A stretch of 64,000 nucleotides of DNA. Source: Catellatospora sichuanensis (GTDB lineage Bacteria > Actinomycetota > Actinomycetes > Mycobacteriales > Micromonosporaceae). Positions 51,510-60,303 of this stretch are shown here, piece by piece (within the stretch, counting starts at the first letter, position 1; each line of letters begins with the position of its first letter). The stretch spans positions 331,803 through 395,802 of the forward strand of contig NZ_ML660185.1 in NCBI RefSeq assembly GCF_007483665.1. The letters are read 5' to 3'. The notes below the pieces were generated by a model, which was not told the origin of the DNA, made no database searches, and saw nothing but the letters and a program-made list of their open reading frames with translations. Made by a program: the position numbers and the translations under genes.

Positions 51510-53147
51510 ATGAGCTTCCGGCTGCGGGTCGTCGCGCTGGTCATGTTCATCGCGGTGACGGCCACCGCGGCGACCGCCTGGCTCACCCTCCAGCAGGCGT
51601 CGCGCGAGTTCGACCGTACGGTCAGCGCGACCGCCGAACAGCAGGTGCTGATCACCACCGGCCTGGCCGACTTCGCCCGCACCCGCGGCGGCTGGGACGG
51701 CGTCGCCGAGCGGGTGCGCGAACTGTCCCTGCAGACCGGGCAGCGCATTCAGGTCACCACCGTCTCCGGCACGGTCATCGCCGACTCCGACACGCTCGCC
51801 GGGGCCGCCGTACGTGGCGTCACCGGGCCCCCGCTGCTCGTCGATCCGCGCCCGACCTGGCAGCCGCTGCCCGAGAACGGCGTGCCCCTCGGCGCGAAGA
51901 CCGTGCTGCTGGCGTCGTTCGAATACCGGGTGGGTATGCACCTGGCGTCCTGCCTCACCAGGGCGGGCATCGGCGTGCGGCTGGCCGACGCCAGGCTGGG
52001 CATCCCGCTGCCGCAGCCTGCCGCATACAGCGCCCAGTCGAAGGCGTGCGAGGTCGAGGCACAGGCACAGGTTCCCATGGAGATCGACCGGGCGTTCGAG
52101 GCCGAGCTGCAGGCCTGCCACAAGCAGTCCGCGCAGCTGGTTCCGTGCCTGCAGGACGTGTTCTCGCGGGCCGTCGGCGCGTACGCGCCCGCGCAGATGC
52201 GGGTCTACGTCGGCGCGGCCGAGCAGCCGTCACCACGGCTGCCGGTGAAGTCCATCGTGCTGACGGCCGGTGTCGTCGCGGTCACTGCGGTGGGCGCGTC
52301 CTGGCTGCTCAGCCGCCGCGTGTTGCGCCCCATCGGCGCGCTGACCGCGGCCTCGGCCCAGGTCGGCGAGGGCAAACTGACCGAACGCGTCCCGGTGCGC
52401 GGCCAGGACGAGCTGGCCGGGCTGGCCCGCTCGTTCAACCGCATGGCCGACTCCCTGCAGCGCAGCGAGGAACTGCAACGCCGCATGATCTCCGACGTGG
52501 CGCACGAGCTGCGCACACCCCTGGCGAACCTGCGCGGCTACCTGGAGGCGCTCAAGGACGGCGTGCTCCCGCCGAGCCCGGAGCTGTTCGAGTCGCTGCA
52601 CGACGAGGCCGTGCTGCAGCAGCGCATCGTCGACGACCTGCAGGACCTGGCGCTGGCCGAGGCGGGCGCGCTGACATACCAGAAGATCCGGCTCGACCTG
52701 GGTGAACTCGTCGCCGGCTGCAAGACGGCGCACGCCGCGCTCGCCCACGCGTCCGGCGTGACACTGACGACCGAGGGCACCGGCCCGCGATGGGTGTCCG
52801 CGGACCCTGACCGGCTGCGCCAGGTGATCGGCAACCTCGTCCGCAACGCCCTCGCCGCCACCCCGTCCGGCGGCACGATCACCCTCGGCGTCACGTCCGA
52901 CGGCGAACGGCACCTCGTCTGCGTCGCCGACACCGGCAGCGGCATCGCCGAGCAGGACCTGCCGCACCTGTTCGACCGGCTCTGGCGGGCTGACCGCGCC
53001 CGTGGCCGGGGCGAGCGCTACACCACCGGCTCCGGCCTCGGCCTGTCCATCGCCCGGCAGATCGTCGCCGACCACGGCGGGACCGTGGACGTCGTCAGCG
53101 TGCTGGGCGTCGGCACGACCTTCACCGTCTGGCTGCCCGCCGCCTGA
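51510..53147 (+). CDS. Sensor histidine kinase with cysteine-containing extracellular domain
   Basis: A 545-residue kinase. An N-terminal helix (about 5-27), a large outside domain (about 28-245), a second helix (about 248-270), HAMP (about 272-322), DHp with His332 (ISDVAHELRTPLANLRGY) and a HATPase domain (GNLVRNALAATPSGG, ADTGSGIAEQDLPHLF, GSGLGLSIARQIVADHGG) are seen. The outside domain has four cysteines (148, 180, 203, 213) that could form two disulfides or a metal site; they are spaced SCL...KAC...QAC...VPC. It works with the upstream response regulator. The signal is unknown; redox, metal or oxidative sensing is a guess from the cysteines. Confidence 0.92.
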   Translation: MSFRLRVVALVMFIAVTATAATAWLTLQQASREFDRTVSATAEQQVLITTGLADFARTRGGWDGVAERVRELSLQTGQRIQVTTVSGTVIADSDTLAGAAVRGVTGPPLLVDPRPTWQPLPENGVPLGAKTVLLASFEYRVGMHLASCLTRAGIGVRLADARLGIPLPQPAAYSAQSKACEVEAQAQVPMEIDRAFEAELQACHKQSAQLVPCLQDVFSRAVGAYAPAQMRVYVGAAEQPSPRLPVKSIVLTAGVVAVTAVGASWLLSRRVLRPIGALTAASAQVGEGKLTERVPVRGQDELAGLARSFNRMADSLQRSEELQRRMISDVAHELRTPLANLRGYLEALKDGVLPPSPELFESLHDEAVLQQRIVDDLQDLALAEAGALTYQKIRLDLGELVAGCKTAHAALAHASGVTLTTEGTGPRWVSADPDRLRQVIGNLVRNALAATPSGGTITLGVTSDGERHLVCVADTGSGIAEQDLPHLFDRLWRADRARGRGERYTTGSGLGLSIARQIVADHGGTVDVVSVLGVGTTFTVWLPAA

Positions 53148-53356
53148 CTCCTCAGAGCCCCATCGGCGTGGGCTGCCCCGGCGGGCCTTCTGCCAGCAGC
53201 GTCGCCAGGGCGGCCGGCAGTGCCCGCGGCGCGAACAGGTCGGGCGGCCCTACACGAACCTACCTCGACTCACTTGTCCGCGCTGGCCAGCGCGCGGCGC
53301 GGCGAACGGCATGGCGGCCGGACCGGTTCTTCAAAAGTTCTTGATCGTCTGCTGCC

Positions 53357-53362
53357 TACCGT
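53357..53362 (+). promoter_or_regulatory. -10 hexamer of a probable leaderless promoter for the DUF3152 gene
   Basis: TACCGT stands six bases before GTG 53369. Confidence 0.45.
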
Positions 53363-53368
53363 CGGGCG

Positions 53369-54331
53369 GTGGCGAACGCACAGCATTCTCCGGAACGGCG
53401 TGCTCGTTTCGGGACGCCTAAGCGTCCCGAAACGAGCACGCCGACCCCACCCGCACGGCGCACCGAGGTCTCCGAGACCCGCAGACAGCGGCAGGCGGGA
53501 TCGCCTCGGGTCAGGCGCGGGCCATCGGGACGTCGACAGCGCCCGCAACGCTGGGTTGCGCTGCTGTGCCTGCTGGTCGGGGCCCTGCTGGTCGGGTCGG
53601 CGCTGCTGCGCGACGGCGGGGAATCCACCACCCGGCCTACTCCGGTGTCCGGCGACGTCCAGACATCGCCGTCGCCGTCGCCACCAGCTTCGGCGAGCCC
53701 ATCCGCGTCGCCGGTTCCGGTGTACCGGCTCGACGGGGACTTCCCCGCCTCCGGACCGGGGACCTGGAAGTACGCGACCGGCCAAGGCGGCGTGCTCGGC
53801 ACCGCGGGCGGGCTGCGGCGGTTCCGGGTCGCGGCCGAGACCAACATCGCCGGGACCGAACTGGCCGAGTTCACCCGCATGGTCGACCTGACGCTGGGCG
53901 ATCCCCGCAGCTGGATCGGCGGCGGGCAGCGCCGCCTGCAACGGGTGCCCGCAGGCTCGGCGTACGACTTCACGATCTACCTGGCCACCGGCGAGACCAC
54001 CCGGAGGTTGTGCGCGACCGCAGGCATGGACACCAGGCTCGACGGGGTGTCCTACACGTCGTGCCGCCTGCCCGGCCGCGTCGTCGTCAACCTCAACCGG
54101 TGGCGGCTGTCCGTGCCCGACTATGTCAAGGCGCACGTCGAGCTGTCGGCGTACCGCATGTATGTGATCAACCACGAGGTCGGCCACGAGCTGGGCCGCA
54201 ACCACGAGCGCTGCCCCGGCAAGGGCAGGCCCGCGCCGACGATGCAGCAGCAGACCTATGGCCTGCAGGGCTGCCGCGCCAATCCTTGGCCCTACCTCGA
54301 CGGAGAGCGCTACGCAGGCCCGCCGATGTGA
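53369..54331 (+). CDS. DUF3152 domain protein, membrane anchored
   Basis: A 320-residue protein. A basic, Pro-rich cytoplasmic N-terminus (about 1-60) leads to one helix (about 62-82, WVALLCLLVGALLVGSALL), then a Ser/Pro linker and the DUF3152 domain (about 125-320). Within it are YATGQGGVLGTAGGLRRFRVAAE, YDFTIYLATGETT, YTSCRLPGRVVVNLNRW and MYVINHEVGHELGRNHERCPGKG. The last is an HExxHxxGxxH metzincin-like zinc motif, so an extracellular metalloprotease activity is possible. A perfect 21-bp inverted repeat (53397-53442) lies inside the first codons. The start is supported by TACCGT six bases before the GTG; a hairpin follows. Confidence 0.85.
   Translation: MANAQHSPERRARFGTPKRPETSTPTPPARRTEVSETRRQRQAGSPRVRRGPSGRRQRPQRWVALLCLLVGALLVGSALLRDGGESTTRPTPVSGDVQTSPSPSPPASASPSASPVPVYRLDGDFPASGPGTWKYATGQGGVLGTAGGLRRFRVAAETNIAGTELAEFTRMVDLTLGDPRSWIGGGQRRLQRVPAGSAYDFTIYLATGETTRRLCATAGMDTRLDGVSYTSCRLPGRVVVNLNRWRLSVPDYVKAHVELSAYRMYVINHEVGHELGRNHERCPGKGRPAPTMQQQTYGLQGCRANPWPYLDGERYAGPPM
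53397..53442. repeat. Perfect 21-bp inverted repeat within the start of the DUF3152 gene
   Basis: Arms 53397-53417 and 53422-53442 are exact reverse complements separated by CTAA. They are encoded in frame (residues about 10-25, RRARFGTPKRPETST), with the loop in the middle. Confidence 0.85.
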
Positions 54332-54350
54332 TGCCGAACGGTGGGGCGAC

Positions 54351-54372
54351 GGCGTTCCGTGACGGGAACGCC
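54351..54372 (+). terminator. Terminator hairpin after the DUF3152 gene
   Basis: GGCGTTCC (54351-54358) pairs with GGAACGCC (54365-54372), followed by TTTCG. The next 200 bases before the convergent zinc-ribbon gene show no firm feature. Confidence 0.6.
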
Positions 54373-54575
54373 TTTCGCCATCCGCGCCCACATCGCCCTT
54401 GTTGTGGCTTACAACTCGAATGATGTGGGCGGCGGGCGCATACCTGCCGGTTCGGCGGGTTCAGGGGCGGGCGGGGTCCAGGCGCGCACCGCGCAGACGC
54501 TGCTGCCGACCGTTCTCGACGAGATCTACGGCCTGTCGCTGGCGCCCGCACCGACTCCCACCAGCTGACGTCCCA

Positions 54576-54950
54576 TCACGGTCGCGAGTGCCGGCCCCCA
54601 CCGTCGGGTGCGGGCGGGAGTGCCTCCGGCTCGGTGTAGCCGAATGCCCGCTCGGCGAGCATCTGGCCGAACACGCCGTTGAGGCTGCCGCAGTCGCGGC
54701 ACTGGAAGTTCTCGTCGAGTCGCGGACCGCCGCAGTGGTCGCAGTATCCCTGGTCACGGGGATCGTGGTAGTCCTGCAACGCCAGCCTGAGCGCCTGGGC
54801 GACCGGCTCGCTCAGCATCAGCCGTGATTCGCGGCCGTCGACGCGCACGGTCAGCTCCGTGGACGCGGGCGCGTGCGGGTCAAGGGCGTGGATCCGCGCC
54901 ACGAACCCGTTGATCTCGCCCAGGATGTCCTTCGGCTGCTCGGTCGCCAT
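54576..54950 (-). CDS. Zinc-ribbon protein of unknown function
   Basis: A 124-residue cytoplasmic protein. The first 65 residues are helical (EINGFVARIHALDPHAP, RESRLMLSEPVAQALRLALQDY), followed by a four-cysteine zinc ribbon (YCDHCGGPRLDENFQCRDCGS, about residues 68-89) and a Pro-rich tail. I know no function; relatives seem limited to actinobacteria. TACGGT lies seven bases before the ATG (leaderless-like). Confidence 0.7.
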   Translation of the reverse strand: MATEQPKDILGEINGFVARIHALDPHAPASTELTVRVDGRESRLMLSEPVAQALRLALQDYHDPRDQGYCDHCGGPRLDENFQCRDCGSLNGVFGQMLAERAFGYTEPEALPPAPDGGGRHSRP

Positions 54951-55122
54951 GGCTCCGACCGTACGACATCCACGTCTGTGAGTCTGCGGTGGCCGCGCAT
55001 CGGGTGGGCCGCGGCCGCGCCGGGCGGCTCCCGGTGGCTGAGCGCTCGTCGCGCCGCGCGTTCAAACCGGCCGACACCCTGTCGTGAGGAACCCCGTTGC
55101 ACTGCCCGGCGTCCGAGATGGA

Positions 55123-55599
55123 ATGCGACGACTGCTGATCGTGGTGCTCGGTGTGCTGGGTGTCGTGCTGTTCGCCGTGCCGGTGGGTGCGTGCACGCCC
55201 TGCATCCCGCTGACCGAGCAGGAGAAGCTCCAGCGGGCCGACCTGGTGGTGGTCGGCGTGGTCAGCGACCGGGACACGATCTTCTCCGAGCTGGCGACAG
55301 TGCAGGTGGAGGAGACCGTCAAGGGCGAGGCGGTCGACACGGTCCCGGTCGGCGACCCGGGCGACCATCCGTGCCTGTCGCCGCTGACGGAAGGCCACCG
55401 CTACCGCCTGTTCCTGGTCCGCTCGTCGGACGCGTGGGCGCGGCTCGCCTGTGCCGCCGCGGAGCCGCTGACCGACGAACCCGTCCTTCCCTGGTGGCGG
55501 ATCCACAACGAGCAGCTCGCGGCCGCCGCTGCCGTTCTGGTCGCATCGGGCCTGGCCCTTGCCGTCGTACGGATGAGGCGACGGCGCCACACCGCCTGA
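55123..55599 (+). CDS. Secreted, membrane-anchored cysteine-containing protein
   Basis: A 158-residue exported protein. A signal peptide (RRLLIVVLGVLGVVLFAVPVGA, about 2-24) is followed at once by CTPCIPLTEQEKLQRADLVVVGVV, a compact domain with further cysteines (HPCLSPL, RLACAAAE), and a C-terminal helix (about 130-150) with a basic tail. The Cys-x2-Cys start and the VVVGVVSDRDT...VQVEETVKG strand pattern recall TIMP/NTR-like or copper-handling domains, but I cannot assign a family. An in-frame GTG at 55084 is possible; GAGATGGA just before ATG 55123 makes it the better start. Confidence 0.7.
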   Translation: MRRLLIVVLGVLGVVLFAVPVGACTPCIPLTEQEKLQRADLVVVGVVSDRDTIFSELATVQVEETVKGEAVDTVPVGDPGDHPCLSPLTEGHRYRLFLVRSSDAWARLACAAAEPLTDEPVLPWWRIHNEQLAAAAAVLVASGLALAVVRMRRRRHTA

Positions 55600-55629
55600 G
55601 CTCTGTCGAACGTCACCGGTCCGCAGTAC

Positions 55630-55646
55630 GGGTCCGCCGCGGACCC
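55630..55646. terminator. Bidirectional hairpin between convergent genes
   Basis: GGGTCCGC-C-GCGGACCC, 31 bases after the stop at 55599 and 72 before the LacI stop. Confidence 0.5.
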
Positions 55647-55717
55647 GGAATCGTGCGCGACCGGAAGTGCACCCGCTGCCCCGGTTCAGTGGAGGCTGCC
55701 GCAGGCACGGGCGCGTG

Positions 55718-56746
55718 TCACGCCTGCTGGGGAAGCGGGCCGGTGGATTCGCGGACGACGAGGCGGCAGGGCTGGCGGATGACGCCGGAGGACGGGGTGC
55801 CGTCGAGCGCGGCGAACAGGTGCATGACCGCGGTCGCGCCGAGCTGCTCCAGGTTGAGGTCGACCGTGGTCAGCGGGGGCCGGCAGTCGGCGGCCATCTC
55901 CTCCCAGTTGTCGTAGCCGATGATGGCGACGTCGTCGGGCACCCGGCAGCCGTGCTCCTGCAGTGCCTGCGCGGCCCCGGCCGCGATCTGGTCGTTGCCG
56001 CAGAAGATCGCGTCGATCTCCGGGTGGGCGGTGATCAGCATCCGGGCGGCGTGGCGGCCCCAGCGCTGCGACCATTCGCCGTACAGCGGCTCGCCACCGA
56101 CCAGCTCCAATCCGGACTCGGCCAGCACGGCCTGCAGCCCGGTGACGCGGTCGCGGGCGGCGCGGTAGCTCTGCGGTCCGGTGATGTGCGCGATGTTGCG
56201 CCGGCGCAGGCTGACCAGGTGCTCCATGGCCAGGCGTCCGCCGCCCTCGTCGTCGGCGAGCACGCTCAGGTCGGCGGGGTCGGTGGACTGGCCGTACACG
56301 TAGACGACCGGGACGGGGATGTCCCGGCTCAGTGAGGGACGCAGGTCGTTGCTGTCGCCGAGGATGATGAACCCGTCGACCTGCCGGGCGAGCAGGGTGC
56401 GGATGTAGTGCTGGCGGCGGATGGCGTCGCCGCGGGCGTCGCACAGCAGCACCGACATCTGCTCATTGCCGAGAGCGTTTTCGGCGCCGAGCAGGATGGG
56501 GATGGAGAACCGGCCGCCGAGTTCGTCGGTGAGCAGTCCGATGGTGCGGGTGCGCCCGGAGATGAGCCCGCGGGCCAGCACGTTGGGCTGGAAGCTGAGC
56601 TGGTTGGCCGCCTGCAGCACCCGCAGTCGGGTGTCGGGTGCGACCTCGCCGCGCGCGTTGAGTGCCTTGGAGGCGGTCGCCACCGACACCCCCGCCAGCC
56701 GTGCCACGTCGGTGAGTGTCACCGACGTCGATCGCCGCCTGCCCAC
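55718..56746 (-). CDS. LacI family transcriptional regulator of the GH127 locus
   Basis: A 342-residue LacI/GalR repressor. The N-terminal HTH and hinge (TLTDVARLAGVSVATASKALNARGEVAPDTRLRVLQAANQL, LARGLISGRTRTIG) lead to a periplasmic-binding-like sugar domain (about 65-335, GLLTDELGGRFSIPILLGAENAL, IDAIFCGNDQIAAGAAQAL, DDVAIIGYDNWEEMAADCRPPLTTVDLNLEQLG). It is divergent from the GH127 gene and an ABC importer. A CCGAAAA-GG-TTTTCGG operator (56855-56870) and a weaker CGGAAAGCCTTTCG at its own start (56746-56759) suit control of both directions. The likely inducer is an arabinose-derived sugar (inferred). Confidence 0.92.
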   Translation of the reverse strand: MGRRRSTSVTLTDVARLAGVSVATASKALNARGEVAPDTRLRVLQAANQLSFQPNVLARGLISGRTRTIGLLTDELGGRFSIPILLGAENALGNEQMSVLLCDARGDAIRRQHYIRTLLARQVDGFIILGDSNDLRPSLSRDIPVPVVYVYGQSTDPADLSVLADDEGGGRLAMEHLVSLRRRNIAHITGPQSYRAARDRVTGLQAVLAESGLELVGGEPLYGEWSQRWGRHAARMLITAHPEIDAIFCGNDQIAAGAAQALQEHGCRVPDDVAIIGYDNWEEMAADCRPPLTTVDLNLEQLGATAVMHLFAALDGTPSSGVIRQPCRLVVRESTGPLPQQA

Positions 56747-56854
56747 GGAAAGCCTTTCGCTCGTTTTTCGACAACGTGTCGGAGCTTAACCACACAAGGG
56801 TTGCTGTGACTAGGCCCCGCCACGTTATCGAGATGTAACACGGCGAGCATCTTG

Positions 56855-56870
56855 CCGAAAAGGTTTTCGG
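56855..56870 (+). promoter_or_regulatory. LacI-type operator of the GH127 operon
   Basis: CCGAAAA-GG-TTTTCGG, a perfect palindrome 61 bp before the GH127 ATG and 109 bp before the LacI start. Confidence 0.7.
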
Positions 56871-56930
56871 GATCCATGGTTGCTCCAACGTGGAAGTGAC
56901 CACGGTCACGAGAGTCTGTTGGAGGCGGAG

Positions 56931-58832
56931 ATGACGGTGGCGGCGCGAACCGCCGACCTCACCGGAGGTCGGCCCGTGGTGCCGTCGCGAGGAGTCCTGC
57001 GACCGCTGGGCCTGAGCGAGGTTCGGATCACGGGGGGCTTCTGGGCGCAGCGGCAGGCGACCAACGGGCGGGCGACGCTCGACCATGGTCGGGAATGGAT
57101 GGACAAGCTCGGCTGGACCGGCAACTTCACCGCTGAAGTGGGCCGGGGCAGCGCCGAGCGGCGCGGTCGCGAGTTCTCCGACTCCGAGGTGTACAAGCTG
57201 ATCGAGGCGATGTCGTGGGAGACCGGCCGGCAGGCCGACCCGGTCCGCGACACCGAGATCGGCGAGTTGACCGCGATGATCGCCGGTGCGCAGGCGGCCG
57301 ACGGCTACCTGCACACCGCGTTCGGCCGGCCCGGCCAGCGTGCCCGCTACGACGACCTGGCCTGGGGGCACGAGCTCTACTGCGCCGGGCACCTGCTGCA
57401 GGCGTCGGTGGCGCGGGCCCGCACCAGCGGCGACGACGCGCTGCTGAACGTGGCGCGGCGGGTCGCCGACCACGTCTGCGAGGAGTTCGGGCCGACCGGC
57501 CGCGACGCGGTCTGCGGGCATCCGGAGATCGAGCCGGGCCTGGTGGAGCTGTTCCGGGCGACGGGGGAGCAGCGCTACCTGGACCAGGCAGCGCTGTTCG
57601 TGTCCCGGCGCGGCCGGCGCACCCTGCCGCGGCACGAGTTCGGCTGGGCCTACTTCAGCGACGACATCCCGGTACGCGACGCGAAGGTGCTGCGCGGTCA
57701 CGCCGTGCGGGCGCTCTACCTCGCCGCCGGGGTCGTCGACCTGGCCGTGGAGACCGGTGACGACGAGCTGCTGGAGACGGTCGCGGCGCAGTTCGACCGG
57801 ACCCTGGCCCGGCGCACCTACCTGACCGGCGGGATGGGCTCGCGGCACCTCGACGAGGCGTTCAGCGACGACTTCGTGCTGCCGGCCGACCGGGCGTACT
57901 CGGAGACCTGCGCCGGCATCGCGGCGATCATGGTGGCGTGGCGGCTGATGCTGGCCACCGGGCGTGAGCACTACGCCGACGTCATCGAGCGCCTGCTCTA
58001 CAACGTGGTGGCCACCGCGATCGGCGACGACGGCCGGTCCTTCTTCTACGCCCACACGCTGCATCAGCGCGCGCTGACCCCGGTGCTGCCCGGTGACGTG
58101 GAGCAGCTCGGCTTCGGCGGCGGCCCGCGCGCGCCGTGGTTCGAGGTGTCCTGCTGCCTGGCCAACACGGCCCGGCTGCTGGCGAGCCTGTCCACCTATG
58201 TCGCCTCGGTCGACGACGACGGGTTGCGCGTGCACCAGTACGCCGACGCCGACATCGACACCACCCTGGCGGACGGGCGGCGGGTCGGGCTGCGGATGCG
58301 CACCGGCTACCCCGACGAGGGCACGGTCGGCATCGAGGTGACCGCGGCCGAGCCCGGCCCGTGGACGCTCGCGCTGCGGCTGCCCTCGTGGGCGGCGGGT
58401 GCGACGGTCACCGTCAACGGCGAGCCGTTGCCGACGTCGGGCGATCGGGCGGTGCTGCGGCGGGACTTCGCCGTCGGCGACCGGATCACCCTCGCGCTGC
58501 CGATGCGGCCCCGGTTCACCCGCCCCGACCCGCGGATCGACGCGGTCAGAGGCTGCGTGGCGGTGGAGCAGGGGCCCGTCGTGCTGTGCGCGGAGTCGGT
58601 CGGCGGCGAGCTGGACCTGGACAGCCTGCGGGTCGACCCGGGCACCGACCCGGCCGCCGACGGCGGCGTGACGGTCCGCGGGCTGACCGAGGACCTGCCC
58701 GAACGGCCCTGGCCGTATGCCGACGCGGGACCCGTCGGCCGGCGCACCGCTTTGGACGTGCCGCTGGTCCCGTACCACCGATGGGCGCGTAACGGACCCT
58801 CCACCATGCGGGTCTGGCTGCCCACCACCTGA
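56931..58832 (+). CDS. GH127 beta-L-arabinofuranosidase-like enzyme
   Basis: A 633-residue cytoplasmic glycosidase, without signal peptide. The zinc and catalytic residues of HypBA1 can be matched: acid/base Glu309 (RHLDEAFSDDF), Glu325 and Cys327 (YSETCAG), and the adjacent Cys408-Cys409 (EVSCCLANTARL). The (alpha/alpha)6 barrel covers about residues 40-430 and the C-terminal beta-sandwich the rest. GH127 enzymes remove beta-linked L-arabinofuranose from plant hydroxyproline-rich glycans. It starts the operon: GGAGG five bases before the ATG and a LacI operator upstream. It probably processes oligosaccharides brought in by the ABC importer that follows. Confidence 0.93.
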   Translation: MTVAARTADLTGGRPVVPSRGVLRPLGLSEVRITGGFWAQRQATNGRATLDHGREWMDKLGWTGNFTAEVGRGSAERRGREFSDSEVYKLIEAMSWETGRQADPVRDTEIGELTAMIAGAQAADGYLHTAFGRPGQRARYDDLAWGHELYCAGHLLQASVARARTSGDDALLNVARRVADHVCEEFGPTGRDAVCGHPEIEPGLVELFRATGEQRYLDQAALFVSRRGRRTLPRHEFGWAYFSDDIPVRDAKVLRGHAVRALYLAAGVVDLAVETGDDELLETVAAQFDRTLARRTYLTGGMGSRHLDEAFSDDFVLPADRAYSETCAGIAAIMVAWRLMLATGREHYADVIERLLYNVVATAIGDDGRSFFYAHTLHQRALTPVLPGDVEQLGFGGGPRAPWFEVSCCLANTARLLASLSTYVASVDDDGLRVHQYADADIDTTLADGRRVGLRMRTGYPDEGTVGIEVTAAEPGPWTLALRLPSWAAGATVTVNGEPLPTSGDRAVLRRDFAVGDRITLALPMRPRFTRPDPRIDAVRGCVAVEQGPVVLCAESVGGELDLDSLRVDPGTDPAADGGVTVRGLTEDLPERPWPYADAGPVGRRTALDVPLVPYHRWARNGPSTMRVWLPTT

Positions 58833-58944
58833 TCCACCACTGAACGCACCACCGCACATGGGGACCCGGCTCGCCACGGCGTATCAGGCGACTCTCCGGG
58901 TTCCGGCTCCACCGCTCATCCACATACCGTTGGAAGGAGAGATT

Positions 58945-60234
58945 GTGAGATCTAGAGGACTTCGGGCGCTGGCCGTCACGGCGGCGGCCCTGCTGGTGAC
59001 CGCCGTGGCCGCGTGCGGCGGTGACGACCCCGAGGCTCCGGGTGCGTCCGGCACCGCGGGCGTCGACGACGGCGCGCAGCTGACGCTGTGGACCCGCGCG
59101 GCCACCGAGTCGGTGTCCAAGGCGTATGCCGAGGCGTACAACAAGACGCACAAGAACAAGGTGACCGTCACCTCGTACCCGAACGAGGAGTACCCGGCGA
59201 AGCTGGCCTCCGCGGCCGGCGCGAAGGCACTGCCCGACCTGTTCGGCGCGGACGTGGTGTTCGCGGCGCAGTACGCCTCGCAGGGTCTGTGGACCGACCT
59301 GACCGAGCGCCTGGCGGCCAGCGGCCTGAAGGACAAGGTGTCGCCCGGACACCTGAACGCCGGCACCTGGGAGGGCAAGAACTTCGCCGTCCCGCACACC
59401 GTCGACATGTCGGTGATGCTCTACAACAAGGATCTCTACACCAAGGCGGGCCTGGACCCGGAGAAGGGCCCGAAGTCGCTGAAGGAGTTCGCCGAGCACG
59501 CCCGGAAGATCGACAAGCTGGGCGGCGACGTGAACGGCACCTACTTCGGCGGCAACTGCGGCGGCTGCGTCGAGTTCACCTTCTGGCCCTCGGTCTGGGG
59601 CGCGGGCGGCGACGTGCTCGACGCCAAGGGCGAGAACGCCAAGGTCGACTCCAAGGAGATGGCCGACGTCTTCGCGCTCTACCGGGCGCTGTACGACGAG
59701 GGCGTGGCGGCTCCGGCGTCCAAGGACGAGGCCGGTCCGACCTGGCTCGGCGCGCTGCAGAGTGGCAAGATCGGCATCGCCCCCGGGCCGTCGGTGTGGC
59801 TTGGCCTCATCGAGGAGAAGGGCGTGAAGATGGGCGTCGCGCCGATCAGCGGGCCCGACGGCGGCGACTCCACCTTCATCGGCGGTGACGCGATGGGCGT
59901 CGGCGCCACCAGCACCAAGGCCGCCCAGGCGTGGGACTTCCTGAACTGGACCATGTCCGAGGAGGCCCAGGTCGAGATCATCGCCAAGAACAAGGGCGTG
60001 CCGATCCGCACCGACCTGGCGTCGAACAAGTACTCCTCGGCCGACCCGCGCATCGTGCTCATCAACAGCCTGGTCGCCAAGGGCAAGACGCCGTACGCGA
60101 AGAACTTCAACGCGTCCTTCAACGACCCGCAGAGCCCCTGGCTGCAGACGGTCCGCGGGGCGCTGTTCGGTGATGCCGCCAAGTCGCTGACCGACGGCAA
60201 CACCGCGATCACCAAGTCACTCCAGCAAGGCTGA
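58945..60234 (+). CDS. Sugar ABC importer, substrate-binding lipoprotein
   Basis: A 429-residue exported lipoprotein (signal peptide with lipobox VAAC, Cys24). The family 1 extracellular solute-binding fold is seen in LTLWTRAATESVSKAYAEAYNK, ALPDLFGADVVFAAQYASQG, VPHTVDMSVMLYNKDLYTKAGLD and TFIGGDAMGVGATSTKAAQAWDFLNW. It captures oligosaccharides, probably arabinose-containing, for the two permeases downstream; no ATPase gene is present, as is usual where a shared MsiK serves. The GTG follows GGAAGGA. A strong hairpin (60243-60276) follows the stop, typical of high binding-protein expression. Confidence 0.92.
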   Translation: MRSRGLRALAVTAAALLVTAVAACGGDDPEAPGASGTAGVDDGAQLTLWTRAATESVSKAYAEAYNKTHKNKVTVTSYPNEEYPAKLASAAGAKALPDLFGADVVFAAQYASQGLWTDLTERLAASGLKDKVSPGHLNAGTWEGKNFAVPHTVDMSVMLYNKDLYTKAGLDPEKGPKSLKEFAEHARKIDKLGGDVNGTYFGGNCGGCVEFTFWPSVWGAGGDVLDAKGENAKVDSKEMADVFALYRALYDEGVAAPASKDEAGPTWLGALQSGKIGIAPGPSVWLGLIEEKGVKMGVAPISGPDGGDSTFIGGDAMGVGATSTKAAQAWDFLNWTMSEEAQVEIIAKNKGVPIRTDLASNKYSSADPRIVLINSLVAKGKTPYAKNFNASFNDPQSPWLQTVRGALFGDAAKSLTDGNTAITKSLQQG

Positions 60235-60242
60235 CCCGACCC

Positions 60243-60276
60243 GGCCCGGCCGCCGCCCCCACACGGCGGCCGGGCC
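60243..60276 (+). terminator. Intercistronic hairpin behind the binding-protein gene
   Basis: A perfect 13-bp stem (60243-60255 with 60264-60276, arm GGCCCGGCCGCCG), 8-base loop. It likely lets more binding protein than permease be made. Confidence 0.7.
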
Positions 60277-60303
60277 ACCTCGACCGACCGACCCGGAGAC
60301 GCG

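Noticed and set aside
54341..54568. Short plus-strand frame with TLLPTVLDEIYGLSL-like residues
   Set aside because: No start signal, follows a terminator and matches no known family; could be a remnant but too weak to call.
56463..58877. Minus-strand frame of about 800 codons opposite GH127
   Set aside because: GH127 catalytic and zinc residues are all present on the plus strand; the opposite frame is a shadow.
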